Source: Prochilodus magdalenae (Eukaryota; Chordata; Actinopteri; Characiformes; Prochilodontidae). Taken from it: a DNA stretch of 64,000 bases. The position numbers and the translations under genes were made by a program. Where the stretch lies: positions 186,001 through 250,000 of the forward strand of contig JAMWET010003135.1 in the NCBI GenBank assembly GCA_024036415.1, written 5' to 3'. The notes under the pieces were generated by a model. It did not search any database and was not told where the DNA came from. It saw only the letters and a list, made by a program, of their open reading frames with translations. Below, piece after piece: positions 1 to 14,035 of the stretch (position 1 is its first letter; the number at the start of each line of letters is the position of its first letter).

Positions 1-1099
1 AGATCCCCCCAGATTTAGCTCTTGTACCTTTTTGTTCCTACCAGCATTTGGATCCAGTTCTCAGCAGAAGCTCATACCCACTGTGTCTGCTTTTTCCAGT
101 CTGTATGATGCATCTTTGTACATAGACATCTGTAGAAAACTGAAGTGTGGAAGGACGTAGCGGATATTGTTGGTGTCTCTGGTGAATTAGGTCACATGAT
201 AGCTAGCAGTTAGGTTTCCATATAAATGAATTTGTCAGTATTAATTAGTATAGTATTATATAGTATCATAGTATTCCTGGACCTTGCTCATAGCACAAAC
301 AACTGTGAACACACCCACAAGTGACAAACTTGGGGCGACGTAAGCGCCTTGTGTGAATGTAGGATTAGTCTTGCACCAACACAACAGCAGCACCACACAC
401 ATCGCTTTAAAAGCCTATCACCACTTTTAATAATGTGTGGTGTTGTGTCTTTCAAGCCTGCACTGCTTCTGTTAACTTTCATTAACTAAGGTAACTAGTC
501 ACAACCTGTTCGTGAGTCAGCTGGGTATCTGCGTAGCCTTCTTTAATATCCTATTGGCTGTAGTGCTTTCTCCACTTCAGGCTAGCCACAGCCATGACCA
601 CAGCAGCACCTCTGAGAGTAGAACTTTTTTCCACCGACAAAGTGCCATGCCAAGTGTTCATGCCCGTGCTGGTTCCCAGGATCTATCAAACGTGCTAAGA
701 ACGGGCCTCCTTTTCCACTGGTTTGAGAGCCGAGCGATTACGTATCTGGATGAGGGTGGTCCTTATTGCGGAGGCAGAAGTCGGTGGACAATGCATAAAA
801 ACAACATGGCAGATCTGCTTTCATTGTTTTCACTCCAACTCTAATTTTTTGGGGAAATGGCGACGTTAACATCTGTATGTGTGGACGCCAGCACCACCCC
901 CTTGCCACTTGTCACGGGTTCTACAGTTTGCATGTTTATCGGGTGGAACCGTACTGATTTTGTCTGGCTGTGACCCTTTTATTTATGACTTTGGCACCGG
1001 CACCAAGTCAAGTGGAAAAGAGCTAACAGGGTGCACAGTAATCCCTTACTTTCCTTATAATATTTATTACATAATACATAATAAATATAATTATAAATT

Positions 1100-1275
1100 C
1101 ACAGTAGTTCCTAAATAATTCAGTCCTTAATTCAGAATAAATTATACTGGATACAGAAAAGTGTATAGTAGTTTTTGAATAATTTATAGTTGGTAGTGAA
1201 TAATTCAAAGTAATTACTAAATAATTTTTAGTAGATGCTGAATAATTCAGACAAGTTACTGAATAGTGCATAGAA
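1100..1275 (-). repeat. Degenerate 21-bp minisatellite copies
   Basis: On the minus strand this stretch translates as imperfect heptads (NYSAST-like), the same 21-bp unit that forms the large array at 59755-60675. About eight diverged copies are visible. See the matching finding. Confidence 0.6.
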
Positions 1276-2234
1276 GTTAGATCTACAGTAAATGATATTG
1301 TGGATTTCTACACTTTGTTTGAATAGTTTTATAGTTTTTATAATTTTAATGTTTTATAGTTTCATCTCACAGTTATTAGAAATGTGGTTAATAAGCATTG
1401 ATCTGCTGAGTTGGAATAGATGGATATCCCTAATATATATATATATTCACACACAACTTGTCTGTGTCCCCCAGAGCTCTAGAGGAGGAGGCCGGGGGAA
1501 AAGAGAGCAGTAAAATTCTTAAGCATGTGTTTTATATGTGCTCTCAATCCAGTCAGAGCGATTTTAGCTTATCTTGAGTGACTGTCGAGACTGGAAGTGT
1601 CGAGCGCAGAGGGAGAAATATATGAGATTATTAAGCTGCTGGATGTTGTGAGGCGCTGTAAATCCGGGTTTGATCACAGTGGATGGCTGGATCAGAAGGT
1701 GACACGGCTTAAAGCTGCAGTGTCTCTGTCTCAGCCTCACTGCAGCTTCATTCTGGTCATTAGATGGTGTTAGGCCTCATCGTCTGGAGTTTGATTTATC
1801 ATCTCTCGCTCTATCGCTCGCAGCCTCCATCACTCTGCCTCTGTGCTGCCTCTCTCTCTGACGGGCTGCTATCTGACAGCTCGTAGCTGTCTGCGGCGGT
1901 GATGAAAGCTAAAGGGGGGAGCTGTTGTGGTAAGGTGAATCTTAGGCCAGCGTGGAGGAAAGGAATCAGGGGAAACGGTGCAGGGCTGCTTATCACATAC
2001 AGCTTCCTGATTTGCTGGGTAACAGTTAGGGGTCAGGTGAAGGTCCTGTAATTTACTCAACCAATGTGTAGCTGCGTGGTACAAGCCTTAAGGAGGAAAC
2101 GCTGGAAAATATGTTTCTTCAGAATTAGATCTAAAACTCAAAACATCTCCCTTATAAAACGCCTACCTCTGCTCCTAAAATCTGATTGGCTGAGACACGT
2201 ATGAAGTCTTAAAGTAAACACAAAACTTTATAAG

Positions 2235-2965
2235 TTCCCCTCAGTGGTTCTCTTTTTGATCCTAAGAAGTTTCTCCTTTGGAGTCCTGGTTCCCCTCAGT
2301 GGTTCTCTTTTTGCTCCTAAGAAGTTTCTCCTTTGGAGTCCTGGTTCCCCTCAGTGGTTCTCTTTTTGCTCCTAAGGAGTTTCTCCTTTGGAGTCCTGGT
2401 TCCCCTCAGTGGTTCTCTTTTTGCTCCTAAGGAGTTTCTCCTTTGGAGTCCTGGTTCCCCTCAGTGGTTCTCTTTTTGCTCCTAAGGAGTTTCTCCTTTG
2501 GAGTCCTGGTTCCCGTCAGTTCTTCTCTTTTTGCTCCTAGGGAGTTTCTCCTTTGGAGTCCTGGTTCCCGTCAGTTCTTCTCTTTTTGCTCCTAGGGAGT
2601 TTCTCCTTTGGAGTCCTGGTTCCCCTCAGTGGTTCTGTTTTTGCTCCTAGGGAGTTTTTCTTTTGGAGTCCTGGTTCCTCTCAGTGGTTCTCTTTTTGCT
2701 CCTAGGGAGTTTCTCCTTTGGAGTCCTGGTTCCTCTCAGTGGTTCTTCCTCATGTTCTTAGATAGTTTCTCCTTTGGAGTCCTGGTTCTTCTCAGTGGTT
2801 CTTCCTCATGTTCTTAGATAGTTTCTCCTTTGGAGTCCTGGTTCTTCTCAGTGGTTCTCTTTTTGCTCCTAGGGAGTTTCTCCTTTGGAGTCCTGGTTCC
2901 TCTCAGTGGTTCTTCCTCATGTTCTTAGATAGTTTCTCCTTTGGAGTCCTGGTTCTTCTCAGTGG
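2235..2965 (+). repeat. 55-bp minisatellite, about 13 copies
   Basis: A direct tandem repeat with a strict 55-bp spacing (copies begin at 2235, 2290, 2345 and so on). Each unit carries a TTTCTCCTTTGGAGTCCTGG core. Later copies diverge and include a TTCCTCATGTTCTTAGATAG variant. There is no spacer diversity, so it is not CRISPR-like. Confidence 0.95.
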
Positions 2966-4696
2966 TTCTCCAATATGCTTTTAAAGCATGTAACAGGTTC
3001 CATCATTGCTTGCATGCCTATTTTGAACAATTCAGTGCAGTTTCAACAAAAATAAATCGGTTCAGAGCCCAAAACGTTTGTTCCCAGCTGGAATCAAAAA
3101 GTGCTAAATTTACATAATATAGTGATATAAATAAATGAATAAGTATTTAAATCAATTTTTCAGCTCTGGAAATAAATTTTATTGCATTAAATTACTTTCA
3201 AAATGAAGAACAGCCATGGAAACACAAGAGCGCCATCAGTTTAGCGTTTTTTCTTCTGATTTTCCATCTTTGTGGTTTTCCACTAAGTGCTAACGCTAAT
3301 GCTAACCATTTCTTTCAACTATTGACAAGCTTCTTTTTACACACTACTAGGACATGTTGTTATTTTCTAGTTGCCTGGAAAATAAAAACACTTCAGAGGA
3401 GGGGGCGGGGGTGCGCAGAAGTCCTCACATGCCCTGAACATTATCATCACGCTAGAGGAGTTTCTATTTGATACACGCCGTGGACGAATTTGGCAGAGAC
3501 AAAGTTTAATTGAGTTTTTCCTGAAACCAATGGAGAGCCGTGCTGGAAGGTAGCGGAGCAGAGGCATATAATCCTCTCCCTACAGAGATGCTCGCTTGAG
3601 GGGTATCTCTCCGCCCTTTCTCCAAATCTCTCCCTCCTTCCGTCCCTCCCTCCCTCACTCTCTCTCTATCCTATTACCTGGAAAAAAGAGAGCATCCTGA
3701 GCCGTGATACTGTATATCCCCAGATAAAAGTGAAAGAAATTCTGTCCGGGATTTCTCTCTACAGTAGCCTCTGTTGTTTTCCAGTGGCACCTTGTCTATT
3801 TTGGATTGAGTTAGCCAGCGCTAACGACCAAGAATGGTGGGAAAACCTTTATTTTGGGAGGGAACGTTTATTTTGTCCCAGCATAAAAGTTCAAAACCAA
3901 TTAAAAACATTATAAACCTGCAGGCTGGCGTTTAGAACCGTCTTGTAATATAAGATGCTAACGTTAACATCTTAAGTTTCTCTTCGTCATGCTGTTACAA
4001 GATTTCTCGGCCCATTTTTGGGGGGCATTATCATTGTTTATTGTCTTCTGTGTTGCAGAGTAAACAGGTTTCGGTAACAATATGCACATATATTTGTTTG
4101 CATAAATGTATAATTATCATTACAGCCCAATAAGCTTTTATTTATGCTAACTAACATTTTCATGTACAGAGGACATACAAAAGTTCCAATATTTAGAAAG
4201 TAGGAATGCTAGATGTTCTACAGAGCTGCAGAAGATTCCAGACTGACTACAAAGCTTCAGAACATCAATAACCAAGTTCTAATAAAACAAAACATCCAGA
4301 ATTCATCATACTTCAAAGTAAATACACTAAGGTTCAAAGGTTTGTGGTCACTGATTCATACACATATCTTTTTGGAAGATGTGTGTATAAAATTTTTTAT
4401 GATTCTACAACTTCTGATAAGTTTCTGACAGTTAAGCTGCAGAAACGAAGAGGATTTGGATCATAATCTTGATCACACTTAAATTTGGTAGTTTCCTGTT
4501 AAACATATAAAATGTGACTAAGCCACATTTCATGGTTAATCTTTTCATTTTCCTCTTATGTTAAATTTAGCAAATAAACATTACATCTACATTTAAATAT
4601 TAAAAAAGCAATTCAATCAGGAACAGCCAAATATATTATTCATTTCTCATTTTATACTCTTTTTGCTTCCAGAAGTCTTACAGTATTAAAACATTT

Positions 4697-5430
4697 CTAT
4701 ACTATCCAACTTACATTTTAACTACACTATCCAACTTACATTTTACCTACACAATCAAACTTGCATTTCAACTACACTATCCAACTTACATTTTAACTAC
4801 ACTATCAAACTTACCTTTTAACTACACTATCCAACTTACATTTTACCTACACAATCAAACTTGCATTTCAACTACACTATCCAACTTACATTTTAACTAC
4901 ACTATCAAACTTACATTTTAACTACACTATCCAACTTACATTTTAACTAAATTATCCCACTTACATTTTAACTACACTATCCAACTTACATTTTAACTAC
5001 ACTATTCAACTTACATTTTAACTACACTATCCAACTTCAAACTTACATTTTAACTACACTATCAAACTTACATTTTAACTACACTATCCAACTTACATTT
5101 TAACTACACTATCAAACTTACATTTTAACTATACTATCCAACTTACATTTTAACTACACTATCAAACTTACATTTTAACTATACTATCCAACTTAAATTT
5201 TAACTACACTATCAAACTTACATTTTAACTACACTATCAAACTTAAATTTTAACTACACTATTCAACTTACATTTGAACTACTCTATCCAACTTACATTT
5301 TAGCTACACTATCAAACTTATATTTTTACTACACTATCCAACTTACATTTTAACTACACTATCCAACTTACAGTTTAACTACACTATCCAACTTACAGTT
5401 TAACTACACTATCCAACTTACATTTTAAAC
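4697..5430 (+). repeat. 25-bp AT-rich minisatellite, about 29 copies
   Basis: Tandem units built on ACTACACTATCCAACTTACA followed by a T-run, alternating mainly between CTATCCAAC and CTATCAAAC variants. Located in the presumed zfpm2 intron. Confidence 0.95.
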
Positions 5431-7077
5431 TAAACTTTATGAATAAAAGTCTTTTTATTCATCTATATGTTCACTATATGTACAACACACTATATGTATG
5501 TCGTATTGTATACTCCGTGTTGAAGTACAACACCGTGATAATTTTATATAGTGTCTTATTGCAATGCACTTTTATGAAACTCATGATATGCTAAACCGTC
5601 AGAAATGGATACAGCGTTTTAGAGTGCACATTTTAACGTATGTTTGTTTAGGTATATTCTTATATACTTTGGAAGCTGATGGTCGTATGAGGAAGGGTGC
5701 TGTATTGTTGGAATGCATGAGGAATCATACAGCCCCTTGAAGGTTTTCAGCAAAGATCTGCTGGCAGAGATAATAATGTGATTTGCATGGCGTGTCAATC
5801 ACCATGCGTGAAATCCCCAAGCGAGGCCTCGCTATTGTGTCCTTGTTTACTGGGTGGATGCTGGGATGCTGATTACCAGTGATTACTGTAAGGTGATAAC
5901 TGTCTCTCAGAGAAGCACGTTGGTAGACTTCGGTTGCACCTATTTGAAGTGACAAGCTAGTGCACATGCTCGCTATAACTCAATCCTGGTACACTGGGGA
6001 CGGCGGGAAGTGACAGAGTCATCTCAGGCCGTCCAAACCCTCGTCTTGCAGCCTAATTGCAAGGCAAAGCTGTTGACTGTCGAGTCGCAGCTGAGAATGT
6101 GACTGCTTCACATGTGACGCTCGAGACAGGATACTGTCAAGAACGACTTCAGTCAAGAATGCTAAAAGGGGCCGTGGCTAGCTAGCTGCCTTGGCGTCTC
6201 TGTTTAAAGAAGCAGTATGGAAATTGTGGTGGCGGAGGTTGGGGGATGGAGGGTTGGGGGTGTGAGGGTGTCTATCTGCTTCGTTTCCCTCCATATTCAT
6301 ATTCTACAGCAGCTGTTATCGCTTAAAAGGCTTTCTAATTACAACAACAAGACAAAAACTCCTTGGATACGGTCCAGACCCGCTAAATGATAAAATAAGC
6401 ATTCACTCTCTCCCTCTCTCTCTCCCTCTCTGTCTCTCCCTCTTAATCTCCACAAAGCACCTTGGAGTCTGCTCACCCAAATACATGCCAATGAACGAGG
6501 GAAAAGTGCCATTCGGAGATGCAGGTGTCACGTTTGATAAGAAACTTCTGGATTAAAAAAAGGCTGTGGCTAATGAGCAGGCGGGCGAGCCCGTGAGGGT
6601 GAAACCATGGGCAGGATTGTTCTCCGCCTGATAACATTCCTCGTGTGAAACAGCCAAATTCCATCATTTAATAAACAGCCCCAGACTCTATCGGTGAGAG
6701 AGAGAATGAGAGAGAGAGTGAGGGAGGCTGCATGGTTGGGTTAAGTGGGAAACGCTGTATCTCATTAAGACCAGCTCAGCTCAGGGAGGGGGGGCTTCGG
6801 ATGTGGCACGTATACAGACACTCAGGCACGTATGTGACCATCTTTCCTAAGTTCTTCCTTTCAAAGTGTTTTCTGGAACTGCCGATGTGGTGACAATCAA
6901 ACAGCACTGAAATCTTCACTGACTATGTAGACATCCCATTGAATTCATTCCGATTACATGCTTACTCTACTTAACTATCTGTCCGTACAGTTCAGTTCTG
7001 TCAGCCTTCTCAAAGAGTAACGCCAAAGATCTTTCAAAATATCTGCATATCTGAACAGTTAGGATGTTACGTAGAGT

Positions 7078-7490
7078 GGTTCAGTGTGAAACGGCTGACA
7101 ACTGTTGTAAATGGAATTGTTGTGGTAGTGGAAGGAACCAGTCGTCCGCCTCTAAAAGCTCTCTTACAAAAAGTTACTACATGAGATGGTTATGAATACG
7201 CTGTCTGATGTCTGAGACGCTTTTTATGATAGTGTGGAGAAGATTTCAGCCTTATACTCCATTCATGGTGGAGGGATACGTGCTGCAGGACTTTGTCTGA
7301 GGCAACAAAAAGTCCCCCAAAAGAAAACATATTATTTCCAGGTTTTCCAGATTTTCCCATCATCAACATTCCATATAACACTTGGAGGACACGTGTAGGT
7401 TCACTGGTGGTTCTAGACAGTAAATAAAGTGTCTATATGTGTGTTGTAGACATGGAGAACCCTGGTTTCCCATCCCCACCACTGTAAAGA
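7078..7490 (+). repeat. Dispersed repeat, family R1 copy 1
   Basis: This shares long segments with 23031-23560 and 57735-57920 (plus orientation) and with 13440-13620 (inverted). Recognisable pieces are CCTCTAAAAGCTC, GATGTCTGAGAC and AGTAAATAAAGTGTCTATAT. It is probably a non-autonomous mobile element; no coding capacity was seen. Confidence 0.65.
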
Positions 7491-8227
7491 ACATCTGTTT
7501 ATATCTCAACATACTTTCAATGTATGTGCATAATGAGAGTCTATTTGAGATTATGTTGGGTCATTTCTGTTGACCATGAAGTGTTGGGACTGTGTGAAGG
7601 AACGGTGATGTTGCAAGTGGTGTAAAATGGCAATAATAGTTTCTTCATGAACAGCCGAGATGCTGCAGTGCAGACTGGGAAGTGATGACATCAGCACTCA
7701 CACTGTGGTTATCAGCGACAGACTGAGAAGACCAGAGGTCATCAGAGGTCATCAGCTTAGAGGGCAGAGAGAGCTTAGAGTATGTGGGAGAGAGAGGGAT
7801 AAAGAGATGAAGGAAGGGGAGGAAAGAAAATGAATGAGTAACAGACAGAAAACAAAGAGAGACAGATAAACAAAGAAAGCGGAAATGAGGAATAGACCAG
7901 TAGAAAGAGGAGAGAGGTAAAAAAGACAGGAGAGAGAGAGAAAGAGGGAGGAGTTGGTCAGTACAGACATTCTCACACTGTATGAAATGTTATATGATAT
8001 ACACATGCATACAATAAAGTGTGTATTGGAAATGAACAGTTTACCAGACATTGCTCATTCTCAGTTCAGGAAGTAATGTTAATTCATATATTTATATATC
8101 TCATATACATTCATGGTAAAAAAAATGCTTCTCCCAAAAGGAATCAACAGTCAGTAATGAAACTTAGTGGGAAAGTTTGACATTGTGAGACATGCTAATG
8201 ATTCAAGTTCCACACGCTACACATGTG

Positions 8228-8665
8228 ACATGAGCAAAGAAGGGCCTTACCAATGAATCCATGTATGGAGTCATCGTGGCCAGTGCCAAGATGAAGGGTT
8301 TGTTGTTACACGTCCAGAAGGCCTGGTGTCACTCCACCTTCATCCCTGCCGCATCATCTGTGGGAACTGTGTGAGAATATTCAAGCTGCATGGGATGGAT
8401 TATTACAGGACTCTCGAACTCTACGAACCTCTACAGCTCCATGCCGAGACGTCTGGCATATTGGGTTCGCAAACACGGCGGCCCTACACCATACTGAGAG
8501 ACACTACTTCTGTATGTGTAGCTCAATTAATATTGTCCATATCAGTCTAAATGTATCATCATTTATTGTTCCTGGTAACCTTTATCTTCCTTCCCAATAG
8601 CACTGCAGTCCCACACCTCTTCTGGGTGCAGCTGGTCTTTTGGTTATTGAGTGTATATACAGTAC
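8228..8665 (+). mobile_element. Dispersed fish transposon remnant, copy 1
   Basis: The segment from about 8310 to 8640 reappears inverted at 49388-49735, including AAGGCCTGGTGTCACTCCAC and TTCTGTATGTGTAGCTCAAT. Both copies are broken in all frames. The sequence resembles a very abundant DNA-transposon family of fish; the family name is not certain. Confidence 0.6.
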
Positions 8666-8691
8666 AGGAGTTCACACAAGTTTACACCACA

Positions 8692-8724
8692 CACACACAC
8701 ACACACAGACACACACACACAAAC
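8692..8724 (+). repeat. (CA)n microsatellite
   Basis: An ACACAC run with one interruption, inside presumed intron. It is followed at 8844-8883 by a purine-rich (GA)n stretch. Confidence 0.9.
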
Positions 8725-9212
8725 GCACCCTGGCAGCACCTCAGAGAGAGGGTGCGAGTGTGTGTCTGTGTAGGCCAGTAAATCAGTCAGGGCACAGGTG
8801 TGAGGGCAGATGGTGGAGGGTCCAGGGCCAACAGGCCAAAAAGAAAGAGGGAGAGGGAGAGAGAGAGAGAGACAGAGAAAGAGAGTTGCTGTGTCAGAAA
8901 CTGAAGATAGCTGTCTCGATGCCTTGCTGCTTCTCACAAGTCAGCCTGTAGAAGGCTGCTCTGTCCACATGGTCAGTTCTCTCATTTCTTACCCAACCAC
9001 ACCGATGCTGACACAGAGTATTATGGGATATATGAGTGGCTGAATGACAGCATTATCATAATGTAAACATTAGATACATGACTATGTGCCTTCCTGTGCC
9101 AGAATATGCACTATGCAACATTTGTTAGACAGTCAATGAGGCAGTCAGACAGTCAGACAGTCAATGAGGGACATCACAAGTAGTAATAATACTAACTACT
9201 CTGCAGTGTGTG

Positions 9213-9248
<36 letters not shown>
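9213..9248 (+). repeat. (GATA)n microsatellite
   Basis: About nine GATA units followed by a purine-rich tract to about 9425. Confidence 0.95.
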
Positions 9249-9617
9249 CCAAACAATGAGAAAAGGGAAAAAGAGATAACCACAATGAAAAAACAGACAG
9301 CAGTAAGAGACAGAAGAGAGAAAAGAAATAAGGGAGGAACAAAAAGAAAAGGAGAAAAAATGAGAAAAAGGAAGTGAGAAAAAATAAAGAAAGAATGAGA
9401 AAGAAGAAACAGGGAGAGAGAGAGAATGATGCTCTGTGGCTTGTTGGTGGGTAGTGGTTTGATTTCTCGGTCAGCAGAAAGAAAAATGCAAGGTCAGACT
9501 CAACACCATTGTGTCGGGCTTGCTGCTGGACTCACTACAGTCCACTTCTACATCTGCTCTGTTCTAGGAAGCTGGCGAACACGAATTTGGACAATAAGAA
9601 GTATAAGAAGTATACAA

Positions 9618-10640
9618 TAAGAGTATAGGAAGATGGGGAATAGGAACCTGGAGTATAGGAAGATGGGGAATAGGAAGCTGGAGTATAGGAAGATGGGGAA
9701 TAGGAAGCTGGAGTATAGGAAGCTGGGGAATAGGAAGGTGGTTTATAGAAAGATGGGGAATATGAAGCTGGAGAATAGGAAGGTGGTTTATAGGAAGATG
9801 GGGAATATGAAGCTGGAGTATAGGAAGATGGGGAATAGGAAGGTGGGGTATAGGAAGATGGGGAATATGAAGCTGGAGTATAGGAAGATGGGGAATATGA
9901 AGCTGGAGTATAGGAAGATGGGGAATAGGAAGGTGGGGTATAGGAAGATGGAGAATATGAAGCTGGAGTATAGGAAGATGGGGAATAGGAAGCTTGAGTA
10001 TAGGAAGATGGGGAATAGGAAGATGAGGAATAGGAAGGTGGGGTATAGGAAGATGGGGAATAGGAAGCTTGAGTATAGGAAGATGGGGAATAGGAAGCTG
10101 GGGAATAGAAAGATGGGGAATAGGAAGATGGGGAATATAAAGCTGGAGTATAGGAAGATGGGGAATATGAAGCTGGAGTATAGGAAGATGGGGAATATGA
10201 AGCTGGAGTATAGGAAGATGGGGAATATGAAGCTGGAGTATAGAAAGATGGGGAATAGGAAGATGAGGAATAGGAAGGTGGGGTATAGGAAGATGGGGAA
10301 TATGAAGCTGGAGTATAGGAAGCTGGGGAATAGAAGGGTGGGGAACAGGAAGCTGGAGTATAGGTAAATGAGGAATATTCCTGAATATGGGAAATATGAA
10401 GCTGGAGTATAGGATGATGGGGAATAGGAATAGGAAGCTGGAGTATAGGATGATGGGGAATAGGAATAGGAAGCTGGAGTATAGGATGATGGGGAATAGG
10501 AAGCTGGAGTATAGGATGATGGGGAATAGGAAGCTGGAGTATAGGAAGATGGGGAATATGAAGCTGGAGAATAGGAAGCTGGGGAATAGGAAGGTGGGGT
10601 ATAGGAATATGGGGAATATGAAGCTGGAGTATAGTATAGT
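9618..10640 (+). repeat. 15/30-bp purine-rich minisatellite, about 34 copies of 30 bp
   Basis: Units of GGAAGATGGGGAATA alternate with GGAAGCTGGAGTATA. Because the unit is a multiple of three and lacks stops in one frame, the array stays open for 244 codons (9633-10367), then 91 more (10387-10662), giving [14 protein letters not shown] repeats. No splice signals, start context or known protein family support translation, so I call it a satellite and not a gene. Confidence 0.93.
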
Positions 10641-11074
10641 ATATCCCCTCTGTAGTGACTGAACCCTAAAGCTGAACAGGAAGTATTTAATTAGGTCTCT
10701 TTACAAAGAGTCAAATCGCACAAAGACAGCTAACCTTAAACACTGTGTTCAACACTAAACCAGGACTAATACACCATGTAATGTGCATGTACCTGGCAGC
10801 AGTGCATGGACTTAGCGTCACTGAGCAAAGCAAGCGCCACCTTGTGGCTGAAAAGTCACTCGTTCTGCCACACACACACACACCTCCAACTTAACCCGTG
10901 TGACCGGGCCTCCTCTAAAGACTCGCTTCTTACTGCATAAAGTTTCTGTAAGTCGTGTACTTCCTCTCTCGCTCTTTTGTGTGGGCGCTCAGAAAGATCC
11001 AAAAGCTCTGTTTTCTTTTCAGCTCTGATGAGTCAGAAAACTTGTCGCCTGATCCAAATATTTGCTGTGATTGT

Positions 11075-11147
11075 GAAGGAGAAAAGAGAGAGAGAGGGAG
11101 AGAGAGAGAGGGAGAGAGAGAGAGGGAGAGAGAGAGGGAGAGGAAGA
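11075..11147 (+). repeat. (GA)n-rich tract
   Basis: An imperfect GAGAGAGG purine run in otherwise unique intron DNA. Confidence 0.85.
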
Positions 11148-13439
11148 CAGACGCATGCATTTCGTTTATTCTTCTCTTTTGTCTTCAGTACAGCGCATGC
11201 TGCCAGAGTAAACGCCGGCGGAGCCAAGAGCTCTGAGCTTCAGTGCCAAGATTTAAACAGCAAAAGAGCAAAAGCAGGCCGAGAAGAAGTTCAGCGGAGA
11301 GCATCTTCAGTATCCCCGCAGTTCTGACTTTGCCTAGCATAAACGTGCACCAGATTACAGCAGGCTCTTCCTGTCCCCACACAGAACACTACGTACATAT
11401 AACCACTCAACTTCCATGAAGCCCAGTTCAGGATATCTGTTGGGATTATTTCTATGTATTCTGTTATAATTAATAAACTACATGCTCACACATTTCTAGC
11501 AAATACTACCTACATACATTAACATCTGGTGCTGAACTTTACAATCAGAAATTATATACGTTTTTTTATAATGAACTTTATTATAAATTATAAAACGTTT
11601 ACTCAAGTTGAAATATGTTTATATGTTTACACTGAAATTAAATTGTGAGTTTATTTCCAAAGTAAGCTGATTCCCAACTTTAATAACGTAAAAAACTCAA
11701 CACTGACCGTTTATAGCAGGGGTCTCTAACTCAAATTACCTAGGTGACACTACCTTGGTGGTCTTCCCCAAGAAAGTTTTTTTTTTCCCATCAATTACTC
11801 TTAAGTGACAACTATTATTATTAGGAATACTATAAATAATAAATAGATACATTCATAAATAATAATAAAAAATATATATTTTTTAAATTACACACATTTG
11901 GATGTATTCACAGCAACAGTTAATTTTATGATGAAGGAAAAAGTTCTGGAAAGCAAATGCATACCTAGCAAATGATACAGATTTTCTAGTTAAATTGAAA
12001 AAAAAAAAAGGCGTAAATTTTCTATATAAAGTCTTTTATCAAGTATCAAGTATTTTTAAAGTGATGTTTAATAAATTAAATTAAATATTTTAATACAATT
12101 ATTATACACAATATATATAAATTTTATTAAAATATTTAAATATTTTAATTGTCACAAAAAGTCACATATTAACTAATTTTAGTGCGATGAAGAAAAAGGC
12201 CACAAAACATCGGATTGATAGAAATGTCACATATTATCACTCTGGATACACGGTAATCATTTGATTTGCTTTGAACCTGCAATTTTATACTTTATTTCAC
12301 AACAAAATTTAGATTCTCTCATTCAAAAACAGTATCCTTATGTGAACACAAGACACATACAGTTCTAAAATAAATCTTAATAATTAATTTTTTAAAACCA
12401 AATGCTTTGTATCATTTTTAAACATTTTCTTCATATATATCAAAGGATGTTTATCGTGTCAGATACGGACATGAAAGGTTTATTGTACATCAGTGCATTA
12501 ACGTATTTCGTTTTAGATTTTGGTCTATTCATGATGAAAGGTTCATGTAAAAGACAGCTGGTGGCTTCAAATGGAGCAGATAAATACACACACAGTATAT
12601 TATTTAACAGTGTATATATTTTTTGTCTTTGCAATTTGAAACTCAAACATCTAACAAATAAATATATATTGCACCCCAAAATATGCACATTTTTCATATT
12701 GAAATGTTTTCTCTATAGAGGTTCTGTTAAATGACATGCCCTTAGAACATCAACAACTTTCACCGGGATGTTCAAACGTTGGCATAAGGCTGTATCAGTA
12801 CTGGCGGACATACTTCTTCAGGTCCACTTTTTATATATATATATATTATACAGCATGTTTCTCTGTTTATTATTAGTTACCATACACTTTAATATCAGCT
12901 GGTTTAGAGGCTCTGTTCTGCAGGATTACAGTACAGTACTATCTGAGCTCACTGTAGCCAGCGTGGCTATACCGGGTCTGCGTATTTTCCAAATGAATGA
13001 TGTTATTTGTGTGAATTACTCCTGTGTTCACGGCTGAACGGCGCCCAATGTCTGTGCACAGATGGCACAGAGGCTGCCGCTTCGTTTGGCTGCAGGTTGC
13101 TACACCATTTTCTGAAGGGTATGTGTATGAATTGTGATGCAGCTCCGCTACTCCTGTCGCCTCAGCACAAATTAAACCCCGACTAAATGACATTCACGAT
13201 TTAAAGGCATCAGAGAACAGAATTCAGTGAGTTTTACTGGAGTTAAAGCAATCATCCCGCACCGCTCCAAGTGTGGGCTATACATGTTCCAAGATGGCTA
13301 CTACTGTTTTAGCTGTGCTAATGTACTTTAGTGCGAATGTCTAGATAACAGTGTGTCATACAGTCAGAAGCCATGCAATCAAGTCTCCCTAAAAGGAAAT
13401 CCCACTAAAATTCCGTGTTTGGGATGTAAACAGAGTGAC

Positions 13440-13720
13440 TTGCCGAGTGAGTCAGATGGTCTTTACAGTAGTGGTGCAGTAGTGGTGGTCATTTCTACAA
13501 CACCCATATAGACACTTTATTTACTATCTAGAACCATCAGTGAACATACACGTGTCTTCTGAGTGTTATATGGAATGTTGATAATGGGAAAATCTGTTGC
13601 TGTTTTAAGATCTGAAACAAGAATTTGATGTTCTCTTCTCTTTCAAACATAGAAGTGGTGTTTATCTGATGGGGACAGTGTTGGTGGGCCTATCCGGTTT
13701 TCCAGGTGGTTGTTAGGAGT
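13440..13720 (-). repeat. Dispersed repeat, family R1 copy 2 (inverted)
   Basis: The reverse complement matches 7320-7440 and 23440-23540, including the ATAGACACTTTATTTACT and ACACGTGT segments. Confidence 0.6.
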
Positions 13721-13794
13721 CGCTGTAACTCCACACTGTAAGGTTGTCATTGCTTAAGCATTTCTTATCATATGTGTTTTATCCTTAAGACTTC

Positions 13795-14035
13795 TGTGAT
13801 GGTTCTTTAGCTGTTCTCTAGTAAAGACAATGCTTCGATATAGAACCACAGACACTTTGCATGCTTAAATGATTCTTTGCATTGTGAAACGGTTCTGTGG
13901 GTTGACAAAAAAATGTGTGGTTCTTCTTTTGTGACTAATTTTATGAGCTGTTGGTGCTAGTTCTCTGGCAATCTCAAGAACCATTTCACAATGCAAAGAT
14001 CCAATTAAGCAAATGGCACTACATAAAAGTGCTGT
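13795..14035 (+). repeat. Foldback (hairpin-forming) element
   Basis: An arm around 13866-13895 (GATTCTTTGCATTGTGAAAC) is nearly complementary to one at 13980-14002 (CCATTTCACAATGCAAAGAT). Related GGTTCT/TTTGCATTGTGAAA sequence recurs at 40370-40720 and 61795-62040. Probably a MITE-like element. Confidence 0.55.

Noticed and set aside
512..844. 110-codon open frame near the left edge
   Set aside because: No ATG in good context, no splice sites or family similarity; the region looks repeat-like.
2235..5430. Tandem arrays that look like CRISPR at first sight
   Set aside because: Repeats are contiguous, without unique spacers, in a vertebrate intron.
9633..10367. 244-codon open frame
   Set aside because: It is the translation of a 15/30-bp minisatellite; no start context, splice signal or family match.
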